57,999 bases of DNA from Paludibacter sp. (GCA_010365115.1 JAAFGX010000018.1:1-57999); one strand, 5' to 3'; shown: positions 1-9,442, counted from the first letter of the stretch. A program made the numbers and translations. The notes: generated by a model not told the origin, from the sequence alone.

Positions 1-2
1 GC

Positions 3-2096
3 AATACAATTGATAATGATGGCGAATTTATGACAACTAACCAAGGCCTGCGCATTAATGACGATCAAAACTCATTGAAAGCCGGTGACCGTGGACCTAC
101 TTTACTGGAAGACTTCCATTTACGGGAAAAAATTACCCATTTCGACCACGAACGCATCCCTGAGAGAATTGTACATGCCCGTGGAAGCGGAGCACACGGT
201 TATTTTGAACTTACGGAATCATTGTCGGAATATACCAAAGCTGACTTTCTTCAAGAGGTCGGTAAGCGAACTCCTGTGTTTGCACGTTTCAGTACTGTAG
301 CAGGTTCAAGGGGTTCAACTGATTTGGCACGTGACGTACGAGGTTTTGCCGTAAAATTTTATACCGAAGAAGGCAACTACGATTTAGTGGGAAACAACAT
401 GCCCATATTTTTTATACAAGATGCACTTAAATTCCCCGATTTAATTCACGCTGTGAAACCGGAACCAAACAATGAAATGCCACAGGCTGCATCCGCTCAC
501 GATACTTTCTGGGATTTCGTGTCGCTAACGCCTGAAACGTTACATAACGTAATGTGGCTAATGAGCGATAGGGCAATTCCCCGTAGTTTAAGAATGATGG
601 AGGGTTTTGGCATTCACACCTATCGTTTTGTAAACGAAGAAAACAAGTCGGTTTTTGTCAGATTCCACTGGAAACCACTTCTTGGTGTACATTCGGTGTT
701 ATGGGACGAGGCGCAAAAAATATCCGGTAAAGATTCCGATTTTCACCGTCGCGATTTGTGGGAAGCCATCGAAAACGGACAACCAGCAGAATGGGATTTT
801 GGGGTGCAAATTGTTGAAGAAGAAGACGAACACAAATTTAAATTTGATTTACTTGATCCAACAAAACTCATTCCCGAAGAACTGGTGCCTGTAAAAATTG
901 TTGGCCGCATGACCTTGAATCGGAATCCCGACAACTTTTTTGCCGAAACCGAACAAGTTGCATTTCATCCGGGACATGTCGTTTCAGGAATCGACTTTTC
1001 GAACGATCCACTGTTACAAGGCAGATTGTTTTCATACACCGACACACAATTAATTCGACTTGGTGGACCTAACTTCCACGAAATACCAATTAATCGACCC
1101 GTTGCTCCGGTGCATAACAATCAGCGCGATGGATTCATGCGTCAAACCATTGTTCCTGGTCAGTCAAGTTATCACCCAAACTCCATAGGTGAAGGACATC
1201 CGCATCAAGCGAAAGCTTCGGAAGGTGGATTTGTATCTTACCATGAAAGGATAGATGCAACTAAAATTCGCTCCAGAAGCAAAAGCTTTATGGATCATTA
1301 CAGCCAACCAGCCATGTTTTATAATAGCATGAGCGAAACGGAGAAAAACCACATTGTGGATGCATTCCGATTTGAATTGGGAAAAGTAAAATTAGAAGAA
1401 ATAAGAAAAAGGGTAGTTGGATTGCTTTCGAAAATCGATACATCACTTGCCGGTCGTGTAGCCACTGGTTTAGGTTTCGATGTTCCCGTACCCGATGCTA
1501 TTGCCAATCACAGTTATCCTGCCGATGCTGATCCGAAGAGTTATCAATCGATTGAAGCTGATCCTGATGTTGCAAGTTCACCGGCAGTGAGTATGGAAAA
1601 TACGGTAAAAGACACCATAAAAACACGACAAATAGCTGTATTAGCTACTGATGGTGTGGATGATGATTCTCTCAATAAAATGCTGAATACATTAAAAGAA
1701 CAAGGATCAACGACGAAAATTATTTCTGTTCATTTGGGTAAAATATTAACTGCAAATGGACAAAGGGTAAAAGTGGATGAAAGTCTATTAACCGCCGCAT
1801 CCGTATTATACGACGCTGTTTTTATAGCATCGGGTAAAAAAAGCATTGATACATTCAAGACACAACCTAAAGCAAAAGAGTTTATAGAAGAAGCCTACAA
1901 ACATTGTAAAACAATTGCTACTGAAGGGGATGGTGCTGAATGGTTGATGAAAATTCTAGCTCTGAATCCAGATAAACAGAATGATGATGGAGTTTTAATT
2001 GATGCATCAAACTCTGATTTTGTGAAGGCGGTAGCGCAACACAGATTTTGGAAACGAGAAACAATATTGAAAGAATTAGCTAATGCCAAATCTTAA
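3..2096 (+). CDS. katE: Large-subunit (clade 2, HPII-type) catalase, 5' end cut by window
   Basis: Haem catalase that breaks hydrogen peroxide into water and oxygen in the cytoplasm. Counting from the ATG at 30, catalytic His49 lies in IVHARG, the distal Asn in VGNN (122-123), and the proximal haem ligand Tyr336 in RLFSYTDTQ. Residues of about 530-688 form the extra flavodoxin-like C-terminal domain ([16 protein letters not shown]) found only in large-subunit catalases. The frame stays open upstream of the ATG to the window edge (NTIDNDGEF). HPII-type enzymes carry a further N-terminal arm, so the true start is probably outside the window. The family assignment is certain from the motifs; the start is not. 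No partner gene is visible on the left. Confidence 0.95.
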   Translation, partial: NTIDNDGEFMTTNQGLRINDDQNSLKAGDRGPTLLEDFHLREKITHFDHERIPERIVHARGSGAHGYFELTESLSEYTKADFLQEVGKRTPVFARFSTVAGSRGSTDLARDVRGFAVKFYTEEGNYDLVGNNMPIFFIQDALKFPDLIHAVKPEPNNEMPQAASAHDTFWDFVSLTPETLHNVMWLMSDRAIPRSLRMMEGFGIHTYRFVNEENKSVFVRFHWKPLLGVHSVLWDEAQKISGKDSDFHRRDLWEAIENGQPAEWDFGVQIVEEEDEHKFKFDLLDPTKLIPEELVPVKIVGRMTLNRNPDNFFAETEQVAFHPGHVVSGIDFSNDPLLQGRLFSYTDTQLIRLGGPNFHEIPINRPVAPVHNNQRDGFMRQTIVPGQSSYHPNSIGEGHPHQAKASEGGFVSYHERIDATKIRSRSKSFMDHYSQPAMFYNSMSETEKNHIVDAFRFELGKVKLEEIRKRVVGLLSKIDTSLAGRVATGLGFDVPVPDAIANHSYPADADPKSYQSIEADPDVASSPAVSMENTVKDTIKTRQIAVLATDGVDDDSLNKMLNTLKEQGSTTKIISVHLGKILTANGQRVKVDESLLTAASVLYDAVFIASGKKSIDTFKTQPKAKEFIEEAYKHCKTIATEGDGAEWLMKILALNPDKQNDDGVLIDASNSDFVKAVAQHRFWKRETILKELANAKS

Positions 2097-2521
2097 TCTC
2101 AAATTTGACTCCTAACTATCAAAAATTTACAAGCAATTAAATCTTTTGAGTTTATATTAGTTCAATTTTCACTAAATCCATTAATAGCACTCTTAATATC
2201 CTCAAATACTTTGTTCCGTTGCCCTTCTCTTTTTTCTCCCTCTCCAAATGGAGAGGGTTGGGGTGAGGTTGGAGAAGGTGTCCGAAGGACGGAAGGTCGG
2301 GGGAACCAACGTTCAGCGTCCAAACGGAGATAATTAGGGGGCTGCTATCAACTATCGCGATCGGTATATAATGTACCGAACGCATTGTTGATTTCTGTTT
2401 GATGATACCAATATACAGACATGTGAATGATGTAACTTAAATGAACAATTGTGTAACACCTGCCTGCTAAAAATTATCGATTTTTATAATCGAAAATTTA
2501 ATAATTAATACAGTCAATATT
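2097..2521. other. Intergenic region after katE
   Basis: No gene is supported. The region holds a CCCTCTCC/GGAGAGGG hairpin (2238-2257) with GC-richer flanking sequence that looks like a dispersed intergenic repeat. A 12-mer GAATGATGTAAC at 2425-2436 is shared with the region upstream of the small-membrane-protein genes (5853-5864). Confidence 0.5.
2230..2345. repeat. GC-rich palindromic intergenic repeat
   Basis: A perfect 8-bp stem (CCCTCTCC/GGAGAGGG, loop AAAT, 2238-2257) is followed by G-rich sequence unlike the AT-rich surroundings. It could serve as a terminator for katE, but no U-run follows the stem. A dispersed repeat is the likelier reading. Confidence 0.4.
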
Positions 2522-3718
2522 ATGAAAAATGAACAGCCTACTGCTAAAGTTCTGAAAAATAAATATGTCCCTACATCAGAATTTTATAGCCAGATCATAG
2601 ATAGTTTACTTGATTATTCAATTTTTACACTCAATAAAGATTTTACAATAAACAGTTGGAGTTCAGGCTCAGAAAAAATATTCGGTTATGAAACAGAAGA
2701 AGTCATTGGGGAACCTTTTGATATAATTTTTACAGATGAAGATAAAAAAGAGGGAGTTCCGAAAAGGGAAATTGACACAGCAATAAAAGTGGGAAAAGCA
2801 GTAGACAATCGATGGCACATTCGTAAAGACGGAAGCACTTTTTATGCGTATGGTTTAGTTTTTCCGCTTACAGGAGTAGATGGAGAACTGCTAGGGTTTG
2901 TCAAAATCCTACGAGACTTAACTGATAGAAGATCATCAGAGGAAGCCATTAAAAAGTATATAAAAGACCTTGAAGAACTGAACACCCACAAAGAGAGTAT
3001 CCTTGCCATACTTTCTCACGATTTAAGAAGTCCATTAGCTGGCATTATTCAAGGGACCGATTACCTGAGATCAAATATTGAGACAATAAAACCTGCTTTA
3101 GCGAAAGAACTGCTTGAGCATTTACATAAAGCATCAATCGATGAGTTAAAAATGTTAGACTATTTGGTGGAATGGGCTAGAATTAAATACGCTTCGGATA
3201 CATTTACCCCCACAAAAATTGAACTTTCTGAATATGTCAAAAAAGTCTTTGATACTCTAAAGGATGCCGCTTCTATAAACACAATAAACCTCCATCACGA
3301 AATTGAAGAAAATACAAATGTTTTCGCTGATGGAAAAATGTTGCTCTCGGTACTCCAAAACATCGTTTCAAATGCAATAAAACATTCCCTTAAAGGAGGA
3401 AAGATTACGGTTAAAGCGAAAAAAAGTGAGGGTAAAATGATTGTGGAGATTAAGGACACTGGAATAGGTATGTCCAAAGAAATGCAGGACAAACTTTTTA
3501 CCCCGCAAATTAATTCACTTGCAATTGCACGAAAAGAAAATAAAGGAGCAGGTATTGGATTGCTTTTAGTAAAGGGCTTCCTGGAAAAAAATGGCGGTGA
3601 AATATGGGTAGAAAGTATAGAGGGCGAAGGTTCATCTTTTTATTTTACATTACCACTTAAAAAACCAGCGGATAAAATAGTTAGCGGAGACAAAATAGAG
3701 TTTGATAAAAATGATTAA
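2522..3718 (+). CDS. PAS-domain sensor histidine kinase (orphan)
   Basis: Cytoplasmic two-component sensor kinase of 398 residues. A PAS domain (about 20-135, ending in the typical VKILRDLTDRR) leads into a dimerisation/phosphoacceptor domain with His166 in LSHDLRSPL. A HATPase domain follows, with an N-box (NIVSNAIKHS), a G1 box (DTGIGMS) and a G2 box (GAGIGLLLVKGF). There is no membrane segment or receiver domain, so the signal is probably cytoplasmic (redox, ligand or cofactor bound by PAS). No response regulator gene lies next to it; the output partner must be elsewhere, possibly among the receiver-rich kinases at 19.8-25.8 kb, which is inference. The ATG at 2522 is the first in frame. 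Confidence 0.9.
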   Translation: MKNEQPTAKVLKNKYVPTSEFYSQIIDSLLDYSIFTLNKDFTINSWSSGSEKIFGYETEEVIGEPFDIIFTDEDKKEGVPKREIDTAIKVGKAVDNRWHIRKDGSTFYAYGLVFPLTGVDGELLGFVKILRDLTDRRSSEEAIKKYIKDLEELNTHKESILAILSHDLRSPLAGIIQGTDYLRSNIETIKPALAKELLEHLHKASIDELKMLDYLVEWARIKYASDTFTPTKIELSEYVKKVFDTLKDAASINTINLHHEIEENTNVFADGKMLLSVLQNIVSNAIKHSLKGGKITVKAKKSEGKMIVEIKDTGIGMSKEMQDKLFTPQINSLAIARKENKGAGIGLLLVKGFLEKNGGEIWVESIEGEGSSFYFTLPLKKPADKIVSGDKIEFDKND

Positions 3719-3935
3719 GCATTCTGAAAAAAATAAATTTAGTTTAGTGCGGCTTCAGTATATGTCAGGTTGGCGCAACGGGCATCAAGAACACTGTGAT
3801 TTTCCAACCTTCTCACAGTGACCAACGAAATAGGTAGGCGAGCTTGTAATCCGTTTATATTGAGGCTATCACTAAACATTTTTGCACTAAAAAGCATATG
3901 GTATTTCAATCTGAAAAATAATGAAACAAGTAAAA

Positions 3936-4108
3936 CATAAAACAATTACAAAAATACTTTCCGGATATACCTTTTAAAGCCGACTATATTTGGGCAGGGA
4001 CAATTGGCGAAGCCGATTGATGGTGTACCTTATTTTGCCCTAATCAGTTAACAAATGAACATTACATTCTAGGATTTGGAGGGAATGGAATCACCTTCAG
4101 TGTTATGG
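3936..4108 (+). pseudogene. Decayed partial copy of the downstream FAD oxidoreductase 3' end
   Basis: This stretch is about 90% identical to 5425-5597, the part of the next gene that encodes the segment around DYIWAGTFGE and GFGGNGITYSV. It carries substitutions, a TGA created after GGCGAAGCCGAT, and a small deletion, so it cannot be translated through. No 5' part of the gene is present. It is a remnant of a duplication or recombination event, not a functional gene. Confidence 0.85.
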
Positions 4109-4114
4109 TTTTAA

Positions 4115-4335
4115 AAGGCTGAAAGCCTGACATATTCTAGCCCAATGGCAACGTCCTGAAAGGACAACGCCTTGGGTAGAAATGCAACCCCATTGGGTAC
4201 AAAAGCGGATAGTCATTTTATTTTATATTGCCTTTTCAAGGCGCAAATTGTTTTTTCATCATTTCCCAAGGCGTTGCCTTGGGCTAGGATATATCGGGCT
4301 GCAATTTATCCCGCAAGGCGGGAGCCCGAAGACTA
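4115..4335. repeat. Cluster of CCCAAGGC palindromes, dispersed-repeat type
   Basis: Successive short inverted repeats are visible: CCCAAtGGC/GCCTTGGG around 4141-4177, a perfect CCCAAGGC-GTT-GCCTTGGG at 4265-4283, and CCCGC/GCGGG at 4310-4322. They are GC-rich against an AT-rich background and have no coding sense. The open frame across 4182-4412 shows no recognisable family and lies in the repeat, so I do not call it. Confidence 0.6.
4191..4216 (+). repeat. Solo end of the MITE family seen at 41.1-41.7 kb
   Basis: This 26-bp block matches the terminal repeat at 41681-41706 with two differences (GGGTAC for GGGTGC, and AGCGG for AGCCG) and runs into the same T-rich flank. I found no inverted partner nearby, so it looks like a solitary or truncated element end embedded in the palindrome cluster. 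Confidence 0.6.
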
Positions 4336-4467
4336 AGCATTTACAAAATTGGGATTTCCTTAGCTTGACGGATATGCCCTTAAAAGAGATGTTTGTTTAC
4401 TTTCAACTCTGATTTTTCACTTATTATTCTAATTTAATAAAGTAGAATATAATAAAAAATATTCAAC

Positions 4468-5682
4468 ATGGATTTACGATCGAATGAACCTTACTGGTTA
4501 ATCAAAAATGCTTTTGTAAAAAGTTATCCTTCGTTGGATAAATCCTTAACAACCGATATTTTGGTGATTGGTGGAGGAATTACCGGTGCTTTAATTGCCC
4601 ACAAATTGTTGCAGGAAGGCAAAAATGTTGTTTTGGTCGACAAACGTAATGTTTGCAATGGAAGTAGTGCAGCCAGCACTGGGATGCTTCAGTATGAAAT
4701 TGATGTTCCATTGTATAAACTCATTGAACAACGAGGACTTAATTGTGCAGTATCCAGTTATAGAAATTGTGAAAAAGCAATTTTTGACCTTAAAAAGATA
4801 ATTGATGATATAAAAAGCAATTGTCCTTTTGAATTTAAAAAAAGCATTTATTTTACGCCTACCCGAAAGGGAATTAAGGATCTGGAAGAAGAATTTAATG
4901 CGAGAAAAAAATATGGATTTAAAGTTAGTTGGCTCGGTAAGGATGCATTAAAAAAAATGGGATTAGATGCGTATGCCGGAATTGAATCAGCATCAGGAGC
5001 TATAGTTGATCCTTACAAACTTGCCTATGATTTATTAGAATACTGTTCCGAAAAAGGAATGCAAATTTTTGATCATACTGAAATTCGGAAAATTATAAAT
5101 GAAAATGATAAATTTACAGCTAAAACTCAGGATGAAATTTCAATTCAAGCCAATCACATCATTCATTGCACCGGTTACGAAAGCGTAAATACACTGCGAG
5201 AGAAAAATTTTGTAAATCTTCAAAGTACTTATGCATCAGCAAGTGAAGCTTTTGAGGAATTACCCAATGCTTTTAAAAACCATATTTATTGGGATAATTC
5301 TGTTCCCTATTTCTATTTCAGAACAACTTCTGAAGGTCGTATTATTATAGGCGGCTGCGACGAAAATTTCAAAAATGCTAAAAAACGAGATTCATTTTTA
5401 TCAAGGAAACAGAATTATTTAACAAAAAAATTTCACAAATACTTTCCTGATATACCTTTTAAGGCGGACTATATTTGGGCAGGAACATTTGGCGAAACCG
5501 ATGATGGTCTACCTTATTTTGGACGCCCTAATCAGTTGACAAATGAACATTACATTCTGGGATTTGGAGGGAATGGAATCACCTACAGTGTTATGGCCAG
5601 GGATGCAATTTTACATTCTCTGAATCATACAAATCATCCATTTTTAGAAAATTATTGTTTTAACCGTTCATCTGATTTATAA
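4468..5682 (+). CDS. FAD-dependent amine/amino-acid oxidoreductase (DAO family)
   Basis: A 404-residue flavoprotein of the D-amino-acid oxidase / gamma-glutamylputrescine oxidase superfamily. It oxidises a C-N bond of an unknown substrate. The N-terminal dinucleotide-binding motif GGGITG (35-40) is followed by VVLVDKR with acidic Asp58 at the end of strand beta-2. The conserved GSSAASTGMLQ segment contacts FAD. The C-terminal GFGGNGITYSV is the second FAD-contact motif. There is no signal peptide, so it is cytoplasmic. A terminator hairpin follows at once, and a decayed copy of its 3' end lies upstream. The gene stands alone, so no pathway can be named. The substrate is not deducible from sequence. 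Confidence 0.88.
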   Translation: MDLRSNEPYWLIKNAFVKSYPSLDKSLTTDILVIGGGITGALIAHKLLQEGKNVVLVDKRNVCNGSSAASTGMLQYEIDVPLYKLIEQRGLNCAVSSYRNCEKAIFDLKKIIDDIKSNCPFEFKKSIYFTPTRKGIKDLEEEFNARKKYGFKVSWLGKDALKKMGLDAYAGIESASGAIVDPYKLAYDLLEYCSEKGMQIFDHTEIRKIINENDKFTAKTQDEISIQANHIIHCTGYESVNTLREKNFVNLQSTYASASEAFEELPNAFKNHIYWDNSVPYFYFRTTSEGRIIIGGCDENFKNAKKRDSFLSRKQNYLTKKFHKYFPDIPFKADYIWAGTFGETDDGLPYFGRPNQLTNEHYILGFGGNGITYSVMARDAILHSLNHTNHPFLENYCFNRSSDL

Positions 5683-5688
5683 AAAAAG

Positions 5689-5718
5689 TATCAATGTTAT
5701 TATTGATATGTTTTTTTT
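5689..5718 (+). terminator. Rho-independent terminator
   Basis: TATCAAT/ATTGATA stem (5689-5695 and 5702-5708, 6-nt loop) is followed by a run of eight T at 5711-5718, just after the stop codon of the FAD oxidoreductase. Confidence 0.75.
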
Positions 5719-5884
5719 GTGATTAACTAACAGTGAATAAGTCTTGTAACTTGTAACTAAATACTTGTAACTACTTAAGTAGATAACTTTCTCACTGATA
5801 TTAAATTCAACACATTAAATCAAGAAAACGTAAATCTTACAACATTTTATAAGAATGATGTAACACGTTTGTATTTAAACAAAG

Positions 5885-5892
5885 TAATTTTG
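5885..5892 (+). promoter_or_regulatory. Putative -7 box (TAATTTTG)
   Basis: Matches the Bacteroidota -7 consensus TAnnTTTG about 40 bp ahead of the first small ORF. A well-spaced -33 box is not clear. The 12-mer GAATGATGTAAC at 5853-5864 lies just upstream. Confidence 0.4.
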
Positions 5893-5933
5893 TCTTTATT
5901 GAAATTCTCATATATTATAAACAAATAAAATAA

Positions 5934-6059
5934 ATGAAAAATGAAAAACGAAAAGGAAAAATGAAAAACGAACAAAACGACAAAATGGATGAAAAACATT
6001 TTGCAAGTCAAGAACAACATGCAAGCAGCCATCATAATGAAGGTGACAACAAAAGCTAA
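5934..6059 (+). CDS. Possible 41-residue hydrophilic peptide
   Basis: Reading from the ATG at 5934 gives 41 residues that are almost all charged or polar (Lys, Glu, Asp, His, Gln), ending HHNEGDNKS. It lies at the head of the small-membrane-protein run. The composition is low complexity and I recognise no family, so it could be a leader region rather than a gene. Confidence 0.3.
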   Translation: MKNEKRKGKMKNEQNDKMDEKHFASQEQHASSHHNEGDNKS

Positions 6060-6192
6060 AAAAAAGCTTCTTCAATGAAAATGACAGACGATGAAGATGA
6101 TATGAAAAAGAAGACTACTAAAAAGCCATGAGATTTTCTCATCTGAATTCAAATTCATCAAATATAAAAAAAACCTATTAAAACAAAACATT

Positions 6193-6339
6193 ATGAGCAA
6201 CTTACTTTATATTATAGCTGTAATTCTAATTATATTCTGGGCAATTGGATTTTTTGCCTACAGCGCAGGTTCTATTATTCACTTACTACTTGTTATCGCT
6301 ATTATAGCCATTATTCTAAGATTGATACGGGGTAGATGA
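6193..6339 (+). CDS. lmo0937-family small membrane protein
   Basis: A 48-residue hydrophobic protein. It starts MSNLLYIIAVILIIFWAIGF, has two transmembrane stretches parted by a small Gly/Ser turn (AYSAGS), and ends with the basic RLIRGR. This layout is that of the lmo0937 family of tiny inner-membrane proteins, common beside stress genes. The molecular function is unknown. It is the first clear member of a run of three very small envelope proteins (6193-6858). Confidence 0.8.
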   Translation: MSNLLYIIAVILIIFWAIGFFAYSAGSIIHLLLVIAIIAIILRLIRGR

Positions 6340-6382
6340 CCCCTTTAATTATTCAGTTATTAACAATTTAAAAACCAAAATT

Positions 6383-6652
6383 ATGAGTACAGGAAAAGTA
6401 TTATTAGGAGTTTTAGCTGGTGCCGCCGTAGGAGTCGCTTTAGGTTTATTATTTGCACCCGAAAAAGGTTCAGTTTCACGTCAGCAAATATCTCGCAAAG
6501 GCGAAGACTTTTGGGAAGATCTAAGAAGTAAATTCGAAGATTTAATTTCTTCGGCAAGTGAAGAAATTAATGATGCAAAAAACGAAGCAGAAGATTTATA
6601 TGCTGAAGGAAAAGAAAAAGTAGGGGAAGTCAAAAATGAAATGAGAAAATAA
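6383..6652 (+). CDS. YtxH domain-containing protein
   Basis: An 89-residue protein with an N-terminal glycine-rich hydrophobic segment (residues 5-25, LLGVLAGAAVGVALGLLFAP) followed by EKG and a long charged amphipathic helix. This is the YtxH signature, a general-stress family first described in Bacillus. It is probably anchored in the inner membrane with a soluble coiled tail rich in Glu and Lys. The gene lies 43 bp after the lmo0937-like gene and 32 bp before a small lipoprotein gene, so co-transcription is likely. Confidence 0.85.
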   Translation: MSTGKVLLGVLAGAAVGVALGLLFAPEKGSVSRQQISRKGEDFWEDLRSKFEDLISSASEEINDAKNEAEDLYAEGKEKVGEVKNEMRK

Positions 6653-6684
6653 AGTCACTAATTAAATTTCAACACAACCGTAAA

Positions 6685-6858
6685 ATGAAAAAGCAAACAC
6701 TCATCATCGTATTATCATTGGCGTTGCTTACAACATTATCAGGTTGTCAAGTAATTGGCGGAATCTTCAAAGCTGGAATGGGATTTGGGATACTTCTTGT
6801 GGTAATAATTATTGCCCTCATTATTTTCTTTATAAGCCGGATAGGAAAAAATAAATAG
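6685..6858 (+). CDS. Small lipoprotein with one transmembrane segment
   Basis: A 57-residue protein. It opens with a lipoprotein signal peptide ending in the lipobox LSGC (Cys21), continues VIGGIFKAGMGFG, then a hydrophobic helix (about 36-51) and a basic tail SRIGKNK. Similar short proteins in Bacteroidota are sometimes labelled phosphatidate cytidylyltransferase in databases; at this length and without the catalytic motif that label cannot be right. Its role is unknown, but the position behind lmo0937-like and YtxH genes suggests envelope stress. Confidence 0.75.
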   Translation: MKKQTLIIVLSLALLTTLSGCQVIGGIFKAGMGFGILLVVIIIALIIFFISRIGKNK

Positions 6859-7450
6859 TAAAACCAATAATTCACAACGAATATATTTTAAAAGATAGCT
6901 TAAAAATATGGAAGCAATTTTGAAAGATTTTCACAAGTTGTTACTAATTCAACCGGAAGCAATTACAATTTTATCATTGCTTTCAGTCATGTAATTATAT
7001 GGGCCATTACCGACCCTTCATTACATTATTCTGATAGCTAGTGTTATGTTAAGACTGTTTTGACACTTAATTCTCGTAATGCGACTAACCCGTTTAAACG
7101 GGATTGTAGGATTATAACAGACAATTTTCACTTAACATAACACTAGTTAATGATCATAAATATACGCACCACAAATTTCCAATCCCAAACAACACGACTT
7201 GTAATACCAAATGAATTTTTATTTCAGCCCATAGTCAACTTTGGTATAATGCCGATTGAGTATTTCGAGATTCCGCTTGCGGAAGGCATATCGTAGCAAA
7301 GCGGAGATCCCGTATACAGGAGAAATAAACAGTACAATCCCGTTACACTGGATGTTCCATTAGACGCACTTGCCTGCGGCAGGCAGGGTCGACATTGGAC
7401 TGAATTATTTCTGCAATCGGTATAAGTTTCAATATTCATTTACTTTATAA
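6859..7450. other. Intergenic region with several palindromic elements
   Basis: No convincing gene. Contents are a 28-codon open frame at 6908 with no recognisable family, a 109-bp element with perfect 16-bp inverted ends (7038-7146), and a GCCTGCGGCAGGC palindrome near 7370-7385 that resembles the one inserted in a kinase gene at 22702. Confidence 0.5.
7038..7146. repeat. 109-bp element with perfect 16-bp terminal inverted repeats
   Basis: Ends are CTAGTGTTATGTTAAG (7038-7053) and its exact complement (7131-7146). The centre holds a perfect 14-bp palindrome, CCCGTTTAAACGGG (7089-7102). There is no coding capacity. It looks like a miniature inverted-repeat element or a large cruciform-forming repeat. 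Confidence 0.65.
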
Positions 7451-7496
7451 AATAATACCGGCTGAACATCAATGAAGATGTTCAGCCGGTATTATT
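7451..7496 (-). terminator. Terminator of the queA operon
   Basis: A perfect 20-bp stem (7451-7470 with 7477-7496, 6-nt loop), GC-rich in its middle and flanked by A/T tracts, lies 22 bp downstream of the queA stop. The symmetry would let it work in both directions. Confidence 0.8.
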
Positions 7497-7518
7497 AATA
7501 TCAATAATTAAAAGTTTT

Positions 7519-8568
7519 TTAGAGAATCAACATGGCATCGCCATATACACCAAATTTATAACCTTCTTTTATAGCCAATTCGTAAGCTTTCATTATCACA
7601 TCGTAGTCGCCAAAAGCAGCAGTGAGCATGATAAGGGTAGAATATGGCAAATGGAAATTTGTAATAAGTGCATTAGCAACGGTGAAATCGTATGGAGGAA
7701 AAATAAATTTATTGGTCCAACCTTCATAAGGTTTAATTTTACCTTCAGTGCCAACAACTGTCTCCAGAGCACGCATCGCTGTTACTCCCACAGCGCAGAT
7801 GCTGCGGTTTTCATCGTGGGCTTTGTTCACCTTTTTAGCAGTTTCCGGGGTAACAATCATTTGCTCCGAATCCATTTTATGCTTGGTGAGGTCTTCCACA
7901 TCAATTTCGCGGAAGTTTCCTAAACTCATGTGCGAAGTAATAAACGTTTTTTCCAATCCTTTAATTTCCATGCGTTTCATCAGTTCACGACTAAAGTGCA
8001 AACCCGCTGCAGGTGCAGAAACAGCGCCTTCGTGATTTGCAAAAATAGTTTGGAAACGGTCAGCATCTTCTGCTTCTACAGGACGAGCAATATTCTTTGG
8101 AAGCGGGGTTTCACCCAAAGCATATAGTCCTTTTTTAAATTCCTCATGTGTTCCATCGAAAAGGAAACGCAAGGTACGACCACGTGATGTAGTATTATCA
8201 ATTACTTCGGCCACAATAGAGTCATCTTCGCCAAAATACAATTTGTTACCAATACGTATTTTTCGTGCAGGTTCTACTAATACATCCCAAAGACGCATCT
8301 CGTGGTTCAGCTCACGCAATAAAAACACTTCTATTTGCGCACCGGTTTTTTCTTTGTTACCGTACAAACGAGCTGGAAAAACCTTTGTATCATTGAATAC
8401 AAACAAATCATGTTCGTTGAAATATTCAAGAACATCTTTAAAAGTGCGATGTTCAATTTCTCCGGTTTTGCGATGTAAAACCATTAACCGTGATTCATCG
8501 CGATGTTTTGACGGATATTGTGCAATTAATTCGTCAGGTAACTTGAATTTAAACTTAGATAACTTCAT
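7519..8568 (-). CDS. queA: S-adenosylmethionine:tRNA ribosyltransferase-isomerase
   Basis: Moves and isomerises the ribosyl part of SAM onto 7-aminomethyl-7-deazaguanine in tRNA to make epoxyqueuosine, the penultimate queuosine step. The 349 residues match the family length. Motifs along the chain are [19 protein letters not shown] near the start, [11 protein letters not shown] (about 57-67), [10 protein letters not shown] in the middle and [19 protein letters not shown] near the end. It is the last gene of the minus-strand run ftsX-DUF3098-uppP-truB-queA and is followed by a strong hairpin. The ATG at 8568 fits the family N-terminus. Confidence 0.97.
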   Translation of the reverse strand: MKLSKFKFKLPDELIAQYPSKHRDESRLMVLHRKTGEIEHRTFKDVLEYFNEHDLFVFNDTKVFPARLYGNKEKTGAQIEVFLLRELNHEMRLWDVLVEPARKIRIGNKLYFGEDDSIVAEVIDNTTSRGRTLRFLFDGTHEEFKKGLYALGETPLPKNIARPVEAEDADRFQTIFANHEGAVSAPAAGLHFSRELMKRMEIKGLEKTFITSHMSLGNFREIDVEDLTKHKMDSEQMIVTPETAKKVNKAHDENRSICAVGVTAMRALETVVGTEGKIKPYEGWTNKFIFPPYDFTVANALITNFHLPYSTLIMLTAAFGDYDVIMKAYELAIKEGYKFGVYGDAMLIL

Positions 8569-8692
8569 ATTCTATTGTTTATTAATGATCCTAAAGCCAC
8601 TTATGGGGACTTAAAATCAGGTATTATATATACTTATTATTATTCGTATCAAAAACATTTGAAAATTCTACCTCTTATTTCACTCAAAGTGG

Positions 8693-9382
8693 TCAGAGAT
8701 CTTCTTTTTCCAGAAATTCTATCAAATCATCAATTTTCCAGCAATTTTCTAACCGCACTTCACCAATTCTGGTTCTTTCCAATCCAATTAAATGTGCTCC
8801 ACTTCCTAACGCTAAACCAATATCGCGCGCCAGTGCTCTAATATAAGTTCCTTTACTGCATACTACCCTGATTTTAAGTGCCGGAAGGGTAAAATCCAAC
8901 ACCTCAATCTCATCTATAACCAACAACTTCGATTTAAGTTCAACTTCCTGTCCATCACGTGCATAATCATAAGCTCGCTTTCCATCTACCTTCACAGCAG
9001 AATATGCGGGTGGAACTTGCCAGATTTCACCCAAAAAGCGTGGAATCATTTCGTCCACCATTTCGCGGGTGATATGTTCGGTTGGATAAGTACCGTCAAT
9101 GGGTAATTCCAAGTCGAATGACGGTGTAGTTGCTCCCAACTCCAACGTAGCTATATATTCTTTAGTTTGATATTGAAAAGTTTCAATTTGTTTGGTTGCT
9201 TTTCCGGTGCAAATTATCAGTACACCCGTAGCCAAAGGATCCAATGTTCCTGCATGGCCCACTTTCAACTTTTTAATCTGTAGTGTTTTTTGCAACTTCC
9301 ACCTTATTTTACTTACTAAATTGAACGATGTCCAATTCAACGGTTTTGCAACATGCAACACTTCTCCTTTTATGAAATCCAT
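8693..9382 (-). CDS. truB: tRNA pseudouridine-55 synthase
   Basis: Forms pseudouridine 55 in the T-loop of tRNAs. A 229-residue TruB with catalytic Asp48 in GHAGTLDPLATGVL, the KxxTK-like stretch GKATKQIETFQ, and the conserved YSAVKVDGKRAYDYAR and CSKGTYIRALARDIG motifs. There is no C-terminal PUA domain, which suits its short length. It lies between uppP and queA in the conserved Bacteroidota operon, with gaps of about 60 bp to uppP and 124 bp to queA. Confidence 0.97.
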   Translation of the reverse strand: MDFIKGEVLHVAKPLNWTSFNLVSKIRWKLQKTLQIKKLKVGHAGTLDPLATGVLIICTGKATKQIETFQYQTKEYIATLELGATTPSFDLELPIDGTYPTEHITREMVDEMIPRFLGEIWQVPPAYSAVKVDGKRAYDYARDGQEVELKSKLLVIDEIEVLDFTLPALKIRVVCSKGTYIRALARDIGLALGSGAHLIGLERTRIGEVRLENCWKIDDLIEFLEKEDL

Positions 9383-9442
9383 TTTTTATTTTTATTAATA
9401 CACACGCTGTGTATTAGAAACAAGATGCTTTTCAATGCATCT

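Noticed and set aside
4182..4412. Open frame of 76 codons in the palindrome cluster
   Set aside because: It lies in repeats, its composition is biased, and I recognise no family in it.
6075..6131. 18-codon ORF before the lmo0937-like gene
   Set aside because: Too short and made almost only of Lys, Asp and Thr; no evidence of translation.
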